A stretch of 9,751 bases of DNA from the NCBI GenBank assembly GCA_018662075.1, contig JABJGX010000021.1, forward strand, positions 1 through 9,751, read 5' to 3'. Both the position numbers and the translations under genes were made by a program. Every line of letters starts with the position of its first letter. Position 1 is the first letter of the stretch. A model generated the notes under the pieces. It searched no databases and had not been told where the DNA came from. It saw nothing but the letters and a program-made list of their open reading frames with translations. This document shows, one piece after another, positions 1 through 5,612 of this stretch. This DNA comes from Candidatus Peregrinibacteria bacterium (GTDB lineage Bacteria; Patescibacteriota; Gracilibacteria; Peribacterales; Peribacteraceae).

Positions 1-559
1 CAGGACCCGCAACGCCATTACCACTATCGATAACAATGTTCATACCATCTCCAATATCTGGGAAGAGTGCACAGACATGATTGAGGTACGGAGTAACTGC
101 ATCGATCTCTTCGACCATTCCCTCTCCAGTTAGCACATCTTCCTGTACTATTTTTTTGTACAACTTCTGTAAACTTCCTCCGCTATATGCATCGGCATTG
201 CGCACTTGAAGCTTAATACCATTATCTTCTTTTGGATTGTGACTCGCGGTGATCTGTACTCCTCCATCAATCCCTTCATTGCAAATTGTAAAGTAGTTCA
301 CAGGACTTGGGGTCTGTCCGATGACTCGTACATGGCAACCGCTGGAGACGAGACCCTGAATGACAGCATCTTGGAACTTTGGACCATGCGTCCTAGCGTC
401 TCTTCCGACAGCAATGACAGGATGCTCTTTTTGATAGAGATCTCTGACGGTAGACCCAAAGGCTTTTCCAATCCATAAACAAGCTTCTTCGGTAATCTGG
501 GTATCTGCTTTTCCGCGTATGTCATACGCTCTGAAAATAAGGGGATCTAGGTTAGGCAT
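1..559 (-). CDS. Phosphomannomutase/phosphoglucomutase, N-terminal part (runs off the left edge)
   Basis: Alpha-D-phosphohexomutase family enzyme, interconverting hexose 6- and 1-phosphates in the cytoplasm to feed sugar-nucleotide and glycan synthesis. The 186 visible residues start MPNLDPLIFRAYDIRG, a typical FRAYDIRG opening (residues 9-16). VGRDAR lies at 51-56. The active-site loop TASHNPKEDNG is at 104-114, with the phosphoserine at Ser106. SGNGVAGP at 179-186 begins domain 2. Domains 2-4 lie outside the window, so mannose versus glucose preference cannot be decided. The ATG at 559 is chosen because the conserved N-terminus begins there and a TAGAAT hexamer ends exactly 6 nt upstream; no Shine-Dalgarno is visible. 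It is divergent from folP with a 57-bp gap. The family is very likely; manB, algC or pgm cannot be distinguished. Confidence 0.93.
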   Translation of the reverse strand, partial: MPNLDPLIFRAYDIRGKADTQITEEACLWIGKAFGSTVRDLYQKEHPVIAVGRDARTHGPKFQDAVIQGLVSSGCHVRVIGQTPSPVNYFTICNEGIDGGVQITASHNPKEDNGIKLQVRNADAYSGGSLQKLYKKIVQEDVLTGEGMVEEIDAVTPYLNHVCALFPDIGDGMNIVIDSGNGVAGP

Positions 560-565
560 ACAGGT

Positions 566-571
566 ATTCTA
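566..571 (-). promoter_or_regulatory. Candidate -10 element of the phosphohexomutase gene
   Basis: The minus strand reads TAGAAT, then 6 nt, then the ATG at 559. No convincing -35 is seen. With a start site about 7 nt after the -10, transcription would begin at or next to the ATG, giving a leaderless message. Confidence 0.4.
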
Positions 572-604
572 ACACGATTTATTTCTATATCTCTACGAAT
601 TTCC

Positions 605-610
605 TATACT
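605..610 (+). promoter_or_regulatory. Candidate -10 element of folP
   Basis: TATACT is followed by GATTGT and then the folP ATG at 617. The same TATACTGAT string followed by 3 nt and an ATG occurs in front of mutY. The -35 region is weak. The 6-nt spacing predicts a leaderless mRNA and favours the ATG at 617 over the in-frame ATG at 623. Confidence 0.45.
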
Positions 611-616
611 GATTGT

Positions 617-1429
617 ATGAATATGTCCCAGATTGTTGGCATCCTTAATACCACCCCAGACTCCTATTTTGATGGCGGTCGCTATACCATCCTATATGAC
701 GCCCTACGTAGGGCAGGAGAGATGGTAGAGCAGGGGGTAGACATCATAGAGGTTGGTGGAGAATCGACAGGACCTGGCTCTAAAGAGGTCTCTGTAGAAG
801 AGGAACTCGCACGTACAATTCCTATTATTAAGGCTTTACGGTCTGCTTTTCCAGACACTCAGTTGTCTATAGACACCTACAAGGCATCTGTTGCATCCGC
901 TGCAGTAGGGGCTGGAGTAAGTATGGTAAATGACATCACTGCGGGAAGAGGGGACACGACGCTCTTTAGCGTTATCGCAAAGACAGATGCACAGATTGTC
1001 CTTATGTATGCCAAAGACTCTACACCTCGTACCACTATAGATACTGTCGAGTACAATGATGTTATTCGTACGGTTAAAGACTTCCTTGTCGGACGCGTCG
1101 AGGCTGCGGTCACTGCCGGAATAGATACAACTAGAATAGTTGTCGACCCAGGTATGGGGCATTTTGTCAGTGCTGATGCTGCCTATTCCTTCGAGATTAT
1201 CCGAAGACTGGGAGAGCTCTGTACACTTGCACCTGTGTTTGTAAGCCCTTCCAGAAAGTCATTTTTGGCAGGACAACAAAACCTTGGTCCAGACGATAGG
1301 CTGCCTGCAACCATTGTTGCCTCTGTAGCGTGCGTCAATAACGGTGCACAGTATATTCGTACACACGATGTTCAAGATACGAGAAGAGCACTAGAGGCCA
1401 ACGCGGCTATATCCCAGTGCCCTCAATAA
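617..1429 (+). CDS. folP: Dihydropteroate synthase
   Basis: Cytoplasmic folate-pathway enzyme that condenses 6-hydroxymethyl-7,8-dihydropterin diphosphate with p-aminobenzoate to 7,8-dihydropteroate. It is a full-length TIM-barrel protein of 270 residues. Matches to the E. coli family pattern: GILNTTPDSYFDGG (Asn11), VGGESTGPG (47-54), SIDTYKA (Asp86), VNDITAG (Asn105), VDPGMGHF (Asp177), SPSRKSF (Lys214) and IRTHDV (Arg248, His250). One family residue differs: the Arg of STRPGA (E. coli Arg63, in the pterin-diphosphate loop) is Gly52. No other folate gene is adjacent, so the pathway context is not visible. The start at 617 is supported by a -10-like TATACT 6 nt upstream; 623 is an in-frame alternative. 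The last 23 bp overlap, tail to tail, the end of the pilin-like gene on the other strand. Confidence 0.95.
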   Translation: MNMSQIVGILNTTPDSYFDGGRYTILYDALRRAGEMVEQGVDIIEVGGESTGPGSKEVSVEEELARTIPIIKALRSAFPDTQLSIDTYKASVASAAVGAGVSMVNDITAGRGDTTLFSVIAKTDAQIVLMYAKDSTPRTTIDTVEYNDVIRTVKDFLVGRVEAAVTAGIDTTRIVVDPGMGHFVSADAAYSFEIIRRLGELCTLAPVFVSPSRKSFLAGQQNLGPDDRLPATIVASVACVNNGAQYIRTHDVQDTRRALEANAAISQCPQ

Positions 1430-2228
1430 CGATACCGATTAGGCCAAAGACTATTGCCATAAGAACAAGACCACCGATAACACTAATGATAACCTTCTTG
1501 GCTTTTTCGTAACGGCTTTCATCTCCAATATTCACAATCATAATGAGTCCAGCAATAGCAATAACGACCACACCAATAAAGGAAACAAAGCCCAGGATAG
1601 TGAGAAGAATACGAACTGATGGATTGATAATACCAAATGGATCTCCGAGAGTAATGGCATCTGCTACAAAGAATTTAATAGTAATAAGCAGGATTCCCAT
1701 AAGGACAGAGAGGACAGCTTTTTTGAATGCCCCAAGACCTTGCTCTCCGTTGTAGTCCACAAGGGCTTTAATCCCATAGGCAATAATCGTAATGATTGCG
1801 ACAATGGCTGCAGGTGTTTCAAGGAAGGCGATGATACCAAATATTTGGAATCCAATACTTTGTGCGCCTCCGACAGGATCTGCTCCTCCATCGAAGTTGA
1901 ATGCTTGCATGAAGCCAAGGGAAAATGCAGTAGCGAGGTTTATAAGAATGATTCCAACCAATGACATCGCAACAACTTTTCTTGCGTTAGCGATACGGCT
2001 TTCATCCTGAGCAACAACAGCAAGAATGCCAGAAATAACGATTACAAGGACAGCAATGGCATTCACAAAGGGTAGTGCGCTAACCGCTAGTGCCTCTGCA
2101 ATTCCACCAAATGATCCAAAGCTTAACCCCGCAAGACTTCCAGCGACATACGTTCCACCTTCTCGACCGAAAAGTTGAGCGGTAGTATTTGTAGAGAGCG
2201 AAGCCGATAGGAGTGCAAGTGCATTCAT
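1407..2228 (-). CDS. Three-unit TrbC/VirB2 (T4SS pilin)-like membrane protein, second of a pair
   Basis: A 273-residue, very hydrophobic protein. Three similar units are visible, each a transmembrane helix, a short charged loop and a second helix: about 52-107 with loop QDESRIANARK (74-84), 136-187 with loop DYNGEQGLGAFKK (158-170), and 207-267 with loop GDESRYEKAKK (235-245). Loops 1 and 3 share the DESR...(A)RK/KK core and are followed by similar VV/VI-x-S-LVG/VIGG helices. This matches the small two-helix pilin-like proteins common next to type IV secretion genes in CPR bacteria, here fused in tandem. The first 45 residues are Ser/Gly/Ala-rich and may be a weak signal or surface segment. 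It starts 2 nt after the stop of the paralogous upstream gene, so the two are surely co-transcribed. No ATPase or channel gene lies nearby. A role in a pilus or secretion-like membrane assembly is inferred from fold and family only. Confidence 0.72.
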   Translation of the reverse strand: MNALALLSASLSTNTTAQLFGREGGTYVAGSLAGLSFGSFGGIAEALAVSALPFVNAIAVLVIVISGILAVVAQDESRIANARKVVAMSLVGIILINLATAFSLGFMQAFNFDGGADPVGGAQSIGFQIFGIIAFLETPAAIVAIITIIAYGIKALVDYNGEQGLGAFKKAVLSVLMGILLITIKFFVADAITLGDPFGIINPSVRILLTILGFVSFIGVVVIAIAGLIMIVNIGDESRYEKAKKVIISVIGGLVLMAIVFGLIGIVIEGTGI

Positions 2229-2230
2229 GT

Positions 2231-3016
2231 TTAGAATGGAGCATCGTGAGTGATATTAATCAGAGCCAAAGACATAACAACAACAACCAGTACAATAAAG
2301 GCAGCAGTAAGTATTTTCTTTGCTTTCTCGGCATTCTGTTCGTTCACTGCAAAGACTAAGTATAGACCCGCAACAAACATGGCAATAACAGAAAATGCTC
2401 CAAGAATAGTTCCAATAAAGTTAGCAATTCCAACAGCCTGAAAGCCGATTGCCCCAGAGTCGCTGGTAGAGAATCCAAAGACGATCGGTTCTGCAAGTAG
2501 TACGATAGCGGCTCCTACAAGACCGTAGATAAATTGCTTTTTGGCCTTATCCGATTGCCCATCATCTTGTGAGGAGACCAGTCGGAACCCCTGATAGAAG
2601 ATATTAAAGACAAGAGCAGAGTAGAGAATTGCCCTAAAGGCAACTATCACGCCAATGATAACACTATTCGTTGGAGCGGCATTCACCAGTACTCCTTGAA
2701 TGGCAAAAGTATTGGCAAATGCAAAAGCTCCACCTGCAAGGATAGTACCAATAGCTGCGTACGCGTAAGAGGTATAGGATTCAGAAATAGTGCTATCGTT
2801 ATCTGCTCCCATAATAAGCTTCATACCATAATAGGTAAGCATCGCAAACAAGACGCTTCCAAATGTTACTTTTGCTCCATTGATAAACATCGACAGTAGA
2901 GCATTACTTGTTCCTCCTCCTCCACATGGAAGAATAGAGCTATCCAAAGGGCATGGATCCACTCGTGCATATGCTTTGGTTACGAGGCCCATGAGGAAGA
3001 AAGATATAACGTGCAT
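2231..3016 (-). CDS. Three-unit TrbC/VirB2 (T4SS pilin)-like membrane protein, first of a pair
   Basis: A 261-residue membrane protein with a probable signal peptide (residues 1-18, ending AYA before RVDPCPLD) and two early cysteines, Cys22 and Cys31, that could pair outside the cell. Three helix-loop-helix units follow: about 51-104 with loop GADNDSTISES, 119-180 with loop SSQDDGQSDKAKK (148-160), and 201-254 with loop VNEQNAEKAKK (224-234). The AKK ending of loops 2 and 3 and the same order of units make it a diverged paralogue of the next gene, 2 bp downstream. The ATG at 3016 follows an extended -10 (TGCTATAAT) with only 10 nt between. The CPR pilin-like family is clear in style; the actual function (pilus subunit, scaffold or channel) is unknown. 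The gene is divergent from the Bax inhibitor-1 family gene. Confidence 0.72.
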   Translation of the reverse strand: MHVISFFLMGLVTKAYARVDPCPLDSSILPCGGGGTSNALLSMFINGAKVTFGSVLFAMLTYYGMKLIMGADNDSTISESYTSYAYAAIGTILAGGAFAFANTFAIQGVLVNAAPTNSVIIGVIVAFRAILYSALVFNIFYQGFRLVSSQDDGQSDKAKKQFIYGLVGAAIVLLAEPIVFGFSTSDSGAIGFQAVGIANFIGTILGAFSVIAMFVAGLYLVFAVNEQNAEKAKKILTAAFIVLVVVVMSLALINITHDAPF

Positions 3017-3026
3017 AAATCTATCT

Positions 3027-3035
3027 ATTATAGCA
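3027..3035 (-). promoter_or_regulatory. Extended -10 promoter of the pilin-like gene pair
   Basis: The minus strand reads TGCTATAAT, a perfect extended -10 hexamer (TGn plus TATAAT), ending 10 nt before the ATG at 3016. The predicted leader is only a few nt. The string TTTGCTATAATA also occurs in the promoter of the Glu-rich envelope gene (9569-9597). Confidence 0.6.
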
Positions 3036-3057
3036 AATATTGCATTGTTTTGCTATA
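3029..3057. repeat. 9-bp inverted repeat between divergent promoters
   Basis: TATAGCAAA (3029-3037) and TTTGCTATA (3049-3057) are perfect inverted arms around an 11-nt centre. Each arm carries a TGCTATA -10-like core pointing outward, towards the pilin-like pair on one side and the Bax inhibitor-1 gene on the other. It could be an operator or simply two back-to-back promoters. Confidence 0.55.
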
Positions 3058-3078
3058 TCTTATGGGAATCCCTATAGT
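3050..3078 (+). promoter_or_regulatory. Candidate promoter of the Bax inhibitor-1 family gene
   Basis: TTGCTA (3050-3055), a 17-nt spacer, then TATAGT (3073-3078), ending 9 nt before the ATG at 3088. The predicted leader is 2-4 nt. Its -35 overlaps the right arm of the inverted repeat. Confidence 0.4.
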
Positions 3079-3087
3079 GTGCTCACT

Positions 3088-3783
3088 ATGCAAAACACAT
3101 CGTACAACCCAGTATCACGGCCTATTTCCCTCACACAGAGCACTGAATCTCAGGTTTACGGACTATTCGCCGTTGCAATGGGATTGACAGTATTCGGAGT
3201 TTATATTGGGATGCACTTTATAGAGAGCATTATGAGCTCTGGAATACACATTCTCTTCCTTGTGATAGAACTTGGAATTATCCTTACTGCACGAATGTGG
3301 ATGGATAAAAGCCCTCTCAATTACCTATTATTTGGTGCATTTCCTATCTTTTCAGGCCTCATGGTAACCCCATTTATTCTGTCTGTTCTGACAGGGTATG
3401 CCAATGGTGGAACAATCCTTGTAAATGCACTGAGTGCAACAGGGTTCATGGCGGCATCTGCTGCAGTGTTTGCAAAGACAACAAAATGGAACCTCGGCGT
3501 TATGGGCAAAGCTTTGTTCTTCGCAGTTATCGGACTTATAGGATTTGGATTACTCCAGTTCTTTGTCCCAGCTTTAAGAACAACACAAATGGAATTGATG
3601 ATCTCGGGTGCTGGAATTGTCGTCTTTGCACTCTTCACTGCATACGATGTTCAGCGTATAGCGAAGCTCGGAAAGGCTGGGGCAAACCCTTTCATGCTCG
3701 CAATCAGTTTGTATCTAGATATCTTCAATCTGTTCCTCTACATTTTGAGGTTCATGTTGATGCTCTCTGGGAACAGAAGATAA
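3088..3783 (+). CDS. Bax inhibitor-1/YccA (TMBIM) family membrane protein
   Basis: Integral membrane protein of 231 residues with about seven hydrophobic helices. The C-terminal half carries the family signature: a helix ending TAYDVQRIA, then SLYLDIFNLFLYILRF, as in E. coli YbhL/YccA and eukaryotic Bax inhibitor-1. Structurally studied bacterial members are pH-sensitive calcium leak channels, and others influence the FtsH membrane protease; which applies here cannot be seen. An upstream TTG at 3040 would add 16 residues, but the ATG at 3088 is preferred: the added residues are not family-like and a promoter-like TATAGT lies just upstream of 3088. It converges on rnc with only 3 bp between the stops, so there is no room for a dedicated terminator. 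Confidence 0.9.
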   Translation: MQNTSYNPVSRPISLTQSTESQVYGLFAVAMGLTVFGVYIGMHFIESIMSSGIHILFLVIELGIILTARMWMDKSPLNYLLFGAFPIFSGLMVTPFILSVLTGYANGGTILVNALSATGFMAASAAVFAKTTKWNLGVMGKALFFAVIGLIGFGLLQFFVPALRTTQMELMISGAGIVVFALFTAYDVQRIAKLGKAGANPFMLAISLYLDIFNLFLYILRFMLMLSGNRR

Positions 3784-3786
3784 AAC

Positions 3787-4476
3787 CTAAGACCAACCTT
3801 GTGCAATAAGACCAGCTGATGCTGCAGCAGTTTCTGCACGCTGCTTACTATTCCCTTGCCCTTCTGCAATCTTCTTATCACCAATAAATGCTGCACACGT
3901 GAATACCTTCTCGTGGTCAGGACCTTCTTCGCTTGTGACTTCGTAGTGCGGTGTTGTGCCATGTACTTCCTGTGAATTCTCTTGGAAGGCGCTCTTTTCA
4001 TCGCGGTGCTTTCCAGCTGCCTGCAATGCTTGCAGTCTTGTGAGGATGAACTCTTTACAGAAGTCTTGGGCTTTATCAAAACCTTGGTCTAAGTAAATGG
4101 CTCCAATAAGTGCCTCTACACCATTGGCAAGTGTGGAATCTTTGTCGCGCCCTCCGCTTCGCTCTTCTCCTTTACTCATAAAGAGGTACTGTCCTAGCTG
4201 GATTTCGTTAGCGACTGATGAAAGATTCTCCCTGTTTACCAAAGCAGACCGAAGGTTTGTCATTTCACCCTCTGTCTTTTCACCAATACGAAACAAGTAG
4301 TCTGTAGCGACCAGCTCTAGGACTGCATCCCCTAAGAATTCGAATCGCTCGTTATGTCCACGAGAACGAGACTCCCGCACAGCGCTTCTATGTGTAAGGG
4401 CTGTAGCAAGTAGATCTTTGTCTTTGAAGACGTAACCAATGGTTTTTTCAAGGTTTACAAAACTTAGAGCAGTCAT
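3787..4476 (-). CDS. rnc: Ribonuclease III
   Basis: Double-strand-specific endoribonuclease that acts as a dimer to process pre-rRNA and structured mRNAs. Numbering here counts from an upstream in-frame GTG at 4482 (231 residues); the ATG at 4476 gives 229. The signature NERFEFLGDAVLEL (44-57) supplies Glu45, Glu48 and Asp52; Glu71 (TEGEM) matches E. coli Glu65; Glu123 in ANGVEALIGAIYLD matches catalytic Glu117. The position of E. coli Asp114 is Asn120. The C-terminal dsRNA-binding domain spans about 163-228, with GPDHEKVF and GQGNSKQRAETAAA. The ATG at 4476 is preferred to the GTG because a TACACT hexamer lies exactly 6 nt upstream, the spacing seen at other starts here. It is the last gene of the tuf-rpsJ-bL32-nusB-rnc run, 44 bp after nusB. 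Confidence 0.95.
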   Translation of the reverse strand: MTALSFVNLEKTIGYVFKDKDLLATALTHRSAVRESRSRGHNERFEFLGDAVLELVATDYLFRIGEKTEGEMTNLRSALVNRENLSSVANEIQLGQYLFMSKGEERSGGRDKDSTLANGVEALIGAIYLDQGFDKAQDFCKEFILTRLQALQAAGKHRDEKSAFQENSQEVHGTTPHYEVTSEEGPDHEKVFTCAAFIGDKKIAEGQGNSKQRAETAAASAGLIAQGWS

Positions 4477-4482
4477 AGCCAC

Positions 4483-4488
4483 AGTGTA
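4483..4488 (-). promoter_or_regulatory. Possible internal -10 element before rnc
   Basis: The minus strand reads TACACT, then GTGGCT, then the ATG at 4476. The 6-nt spacing equals that at the phosphohexomutase, folP and mutY genes, so rnc may also have its own leaderless transcript. No -35 was recognised. Confidence 0.25.
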
Positions 4489-4520
4489 GATGATGGGTAC
4501 GGTGGATGGAACCTCTACTT

Positions 4521-4916
4521 TTAGGCTTTTGCAAGAGCGTTTAATACGCCATTCACAAACTTGCTCGTTTCGTCTGATCCATATTCTTTTGCAATTTCAA
4601 TACATTCATTCATGACGACAGCTGGTGGCGCATCGTCTGCGTAAAGGAGTTCGAAGGCACCCATAATAAGTACAGGCCTAGCGATAGGATCCATACGGTC
4701 AAAAGACCACTCAGGGGCCTTAGATTCGATAACTTTCTTGAGCTCATCTGCCATAGAAATACTTCCTTCAAGAAGGGTAAGTGCAAACTCTTCGTCTGCA
4801 TTACCAAGTTCTTTTATGTTCTTTTGTAGCGACTTAATATCGTCGATTTCTCTGTACTCTCGTTCAAAGAGTACTTGCATAACTGCAATACGAGAAAGAT
4901 GGCGTTTGCGAGCCAT
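4521..4916 (-). CDS. nusB: Transcription antitermination factor NusB
   Basis: RNA-binding all-helical protein of 131 residues that pairs with ribosomal protein uS10 (NusE) on the boxA element of rRNA transcripts and prevents premature termination. The N-terminus RHLSRIAVMQVLFERE matches the family's R-x-x-A-x-Q-x-L-(Y/F) helix. The most diagnostic stretch is WSFDRMDPIARPVLIMGAFELLYADDAPPAVVMNE, followed by KEYGSDETSKFVNGVLNAL, the standard NusB C-terminal pattern. The length is typical. The ATG at 4916 comes 2 nt after the bL32-like stop, so the genes are probably translationally coupled. The NusE gene (rpsJ) is in the same run two genes upstream. Confidence 0.96.
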   Translation of the reverse strand: MARKRHLSRIAVMQVLFEREYREIDDIKSLQKNIKELGNADEEFALTLLEGSISMADELKKVIESKAPEWSFDRMDPIARPVLIMGAFELLYADDAPPAVVMNECIEIAKEYGSDETSKFVNGVLNALAKA

Positions 4917-4918
4917 CT

Positions 4919-5104
4919 CTAGGCTTTGACGCGAGTAATAGTCTTTGCAGTTTTACTCTTAGTGCTCTTTGACTCTGCTTTTACAGCATATGGAGAGTTA
5001 GCACGGTTCTCAAGACGGCGAATCTGCTTCTTTTGGTACTCGCTGTGCTGAGCACGTCCGGAGCTCTTGGCTCTGCGTTTCTTTGGTGTAGGTCTCTTAG
5101 CCAT
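4919..5104 (-). CDS. rpmF: Small basic protein, probable bL32-type ribosomal protein without zinc ribbon
   Basis: 61 residues, strongly basic (Lys/Arg throughout). The first 26 residues, MAKRPTPKKRRAKSSGRAQH and onward, follow the bL32 opening seen for example in Thermus (MAKHPVPKKKTSKARRDARRSHHAL): MAK-x-P-x-PKK, an SK-like turn, RA and His at matching places. In canonical bL32 a zinc-ribbon or hairpin region with CxxC pairs follows; here there is no cysteine, and instead a KKQIRRLENR stretch and a Ser/Thr/Lys tail (TKSKTAKTITRVKA). It sits between rpsJ (27-bp gap) and nusB (2-bp gap), a context fitting a ribosomal protein. The symbol is tentative; an unrelated small nucleic-acid-binding protein is the alternative. 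Confidence 0.6.
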   Translation of the reverse strand: MAKRPTPKKRRAKSSGRAQHSEYQKKQIRRLENRANSPYAVKAESKSTKSKTAKTITRVKA

Positions 5105-5131
5105 AATACAGGGTACTGTAAGGAGTAAAAA

Positions 5132-5542
5132 TTAGCCCATCTTGATCTCGATATCCACACCTGATGGAAGTGAGAGACTTTGAAGGCTTTCGATAGTCTT
5201 GAATGTAGTTTCAGATAGGTCGATAAGACGTCGGTGTGTACGCATTTCGTACTGATCACGAGCATCTTTGTGCTTAAAGGTACTACTCTGAACCGTGAAT
5301 TTCTTGATCTTTGTTGGAAGAGGCGTTGGTCCGTGGACAACAGCACCGCTACGTTCAGCTGTCTCTACGATCTTAGACGCTGCTTCATCGAGTACGATAT
5401 GGTCAAAAGCACTCAAGCGAATGCGAATAGACTGGACCTTCTGGTCTTCTTTAGTATTTTTTTTACTACTATCTTGCGTAGCAGTTTCCGCTATATCCTT
5501 TGTAGAGGACTTCTTTGTAGCTTTAGAATCTTTGGGTGTCAT
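5132..5542 (-). CDS. rpsJ: 30S ribosomal protein uS10 (NusE) with N-terminal extension
   Basis: Small-subunit head protein that also acts as NusE, the NusB partner in rRNA antitermination. From the ATG at 5542 it has 136 residues against about 102 in E. coli. The conserved core begins near residue 35: SIRIRLSAFDH, ETAERSGA, VHGPTPLPTKIKKFTVQ, KDARDQYEMRTHRRLIDL and a C-terminal GVDIEIKMG. The extra N-terminus (about residues 2-34) is a Lys/Ser/Thr/Asp-rich low-complexity tail without Cys or aromatic residues, encoded partly by an A8 run. The open frame continues upstream to a GTG at 5599, but that would translate the hairpin and C9 tract into a Pro-rich peptide, so 5542 is preferred. It follows tuf by 70 bp. 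The usual S10-operon followers (rplC and so on) are absent here. Confidence 0.95.
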   Translation of the reverse strand: MTPKDSKATKKSSTKDIAETATQDSSKKNTKEDQKVQSIRIRLSAFDHIVLDEAASKIVETAERSGAVVHGPTPLPTKIKKFTVQSSTFKHKDARDQYEMRTHRRLIDLSETTFKTIESLQSLSLPSGVDIEIKMG

Positions 5543-5563
5543 AGCGGTTGAGGGGAAAGAGCA

Positions 5564-5572
5564 GGGGGGGGG
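5564..5572 (+). repeat. G9 homopolymer between tuf and rpsJ
   Basis: Nine consecutive G on the plus strand (C9 in the tuf-rpsJ transcript), 21 nt before the rpsJ ATG. Such runs are prone to length change by slippage. Being untranslated if the 5542 start is right, a change would alter leader structure or spacing, not protein sequence. Confidence 0.8.
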
Positions 5573-5583
5573 TAATAAAGGTC

Positions 5584-5603
5584 GGGGGCGGATAACCACC
5601 CCC
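5584..5603 (-). promoter_or_regulatory. GC-rich hairpin between tuf and rpsJ
   Basis: In the minus-strand RNA, GGGGGUGG and CCGCCCCC pair over 8 bp with a UUAU loop. The one non-Watson-Crick pair is U.G in this RNA and would be a C/A mismatch in the opposite RNA. It starts 10 nt after the tuf stop. No U-run follows, so it is not a standard terminator; it may protect the tuf 3' end, attenuate or set the tuf/rpsJ ratio. Confidence 0.6.
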
Positions 5604-5612
5604 TAAGTGCAA

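Noticed and set aside
298..525. 75-codon minus-strand frame near the left edge
   Set aside because: It is a shifted frame of the real phosphohexomutase gene, which shows FRAYDIRG and TASHNP in the other frame.
836..1162. Minus-strand open frame of 108 codons inside folP
   Set aside because: Fully inside a convincing folP; composition is Cys/Ser-rich and not protein-like.
3040..3087. TTG start giving a 16-residue longer Bax inhibitor-1 protein
   Set aside because: The ATG at 3088 has a fitting promoter just upstream, and the extra residues are not family-like.
5105..5131. Small inverted repeat TACAG/CTGTA before the bL32-like gene
   Set aside because: Only 5 bp per arm; too weak to call regulatory.
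5543..5599. GTG start extending uS10 by 19 residues
   Set aside because: It would translate the intergenic hairpin and C9 tract into a Pro-rich peptide; the ATG at 5542 is more plausible.
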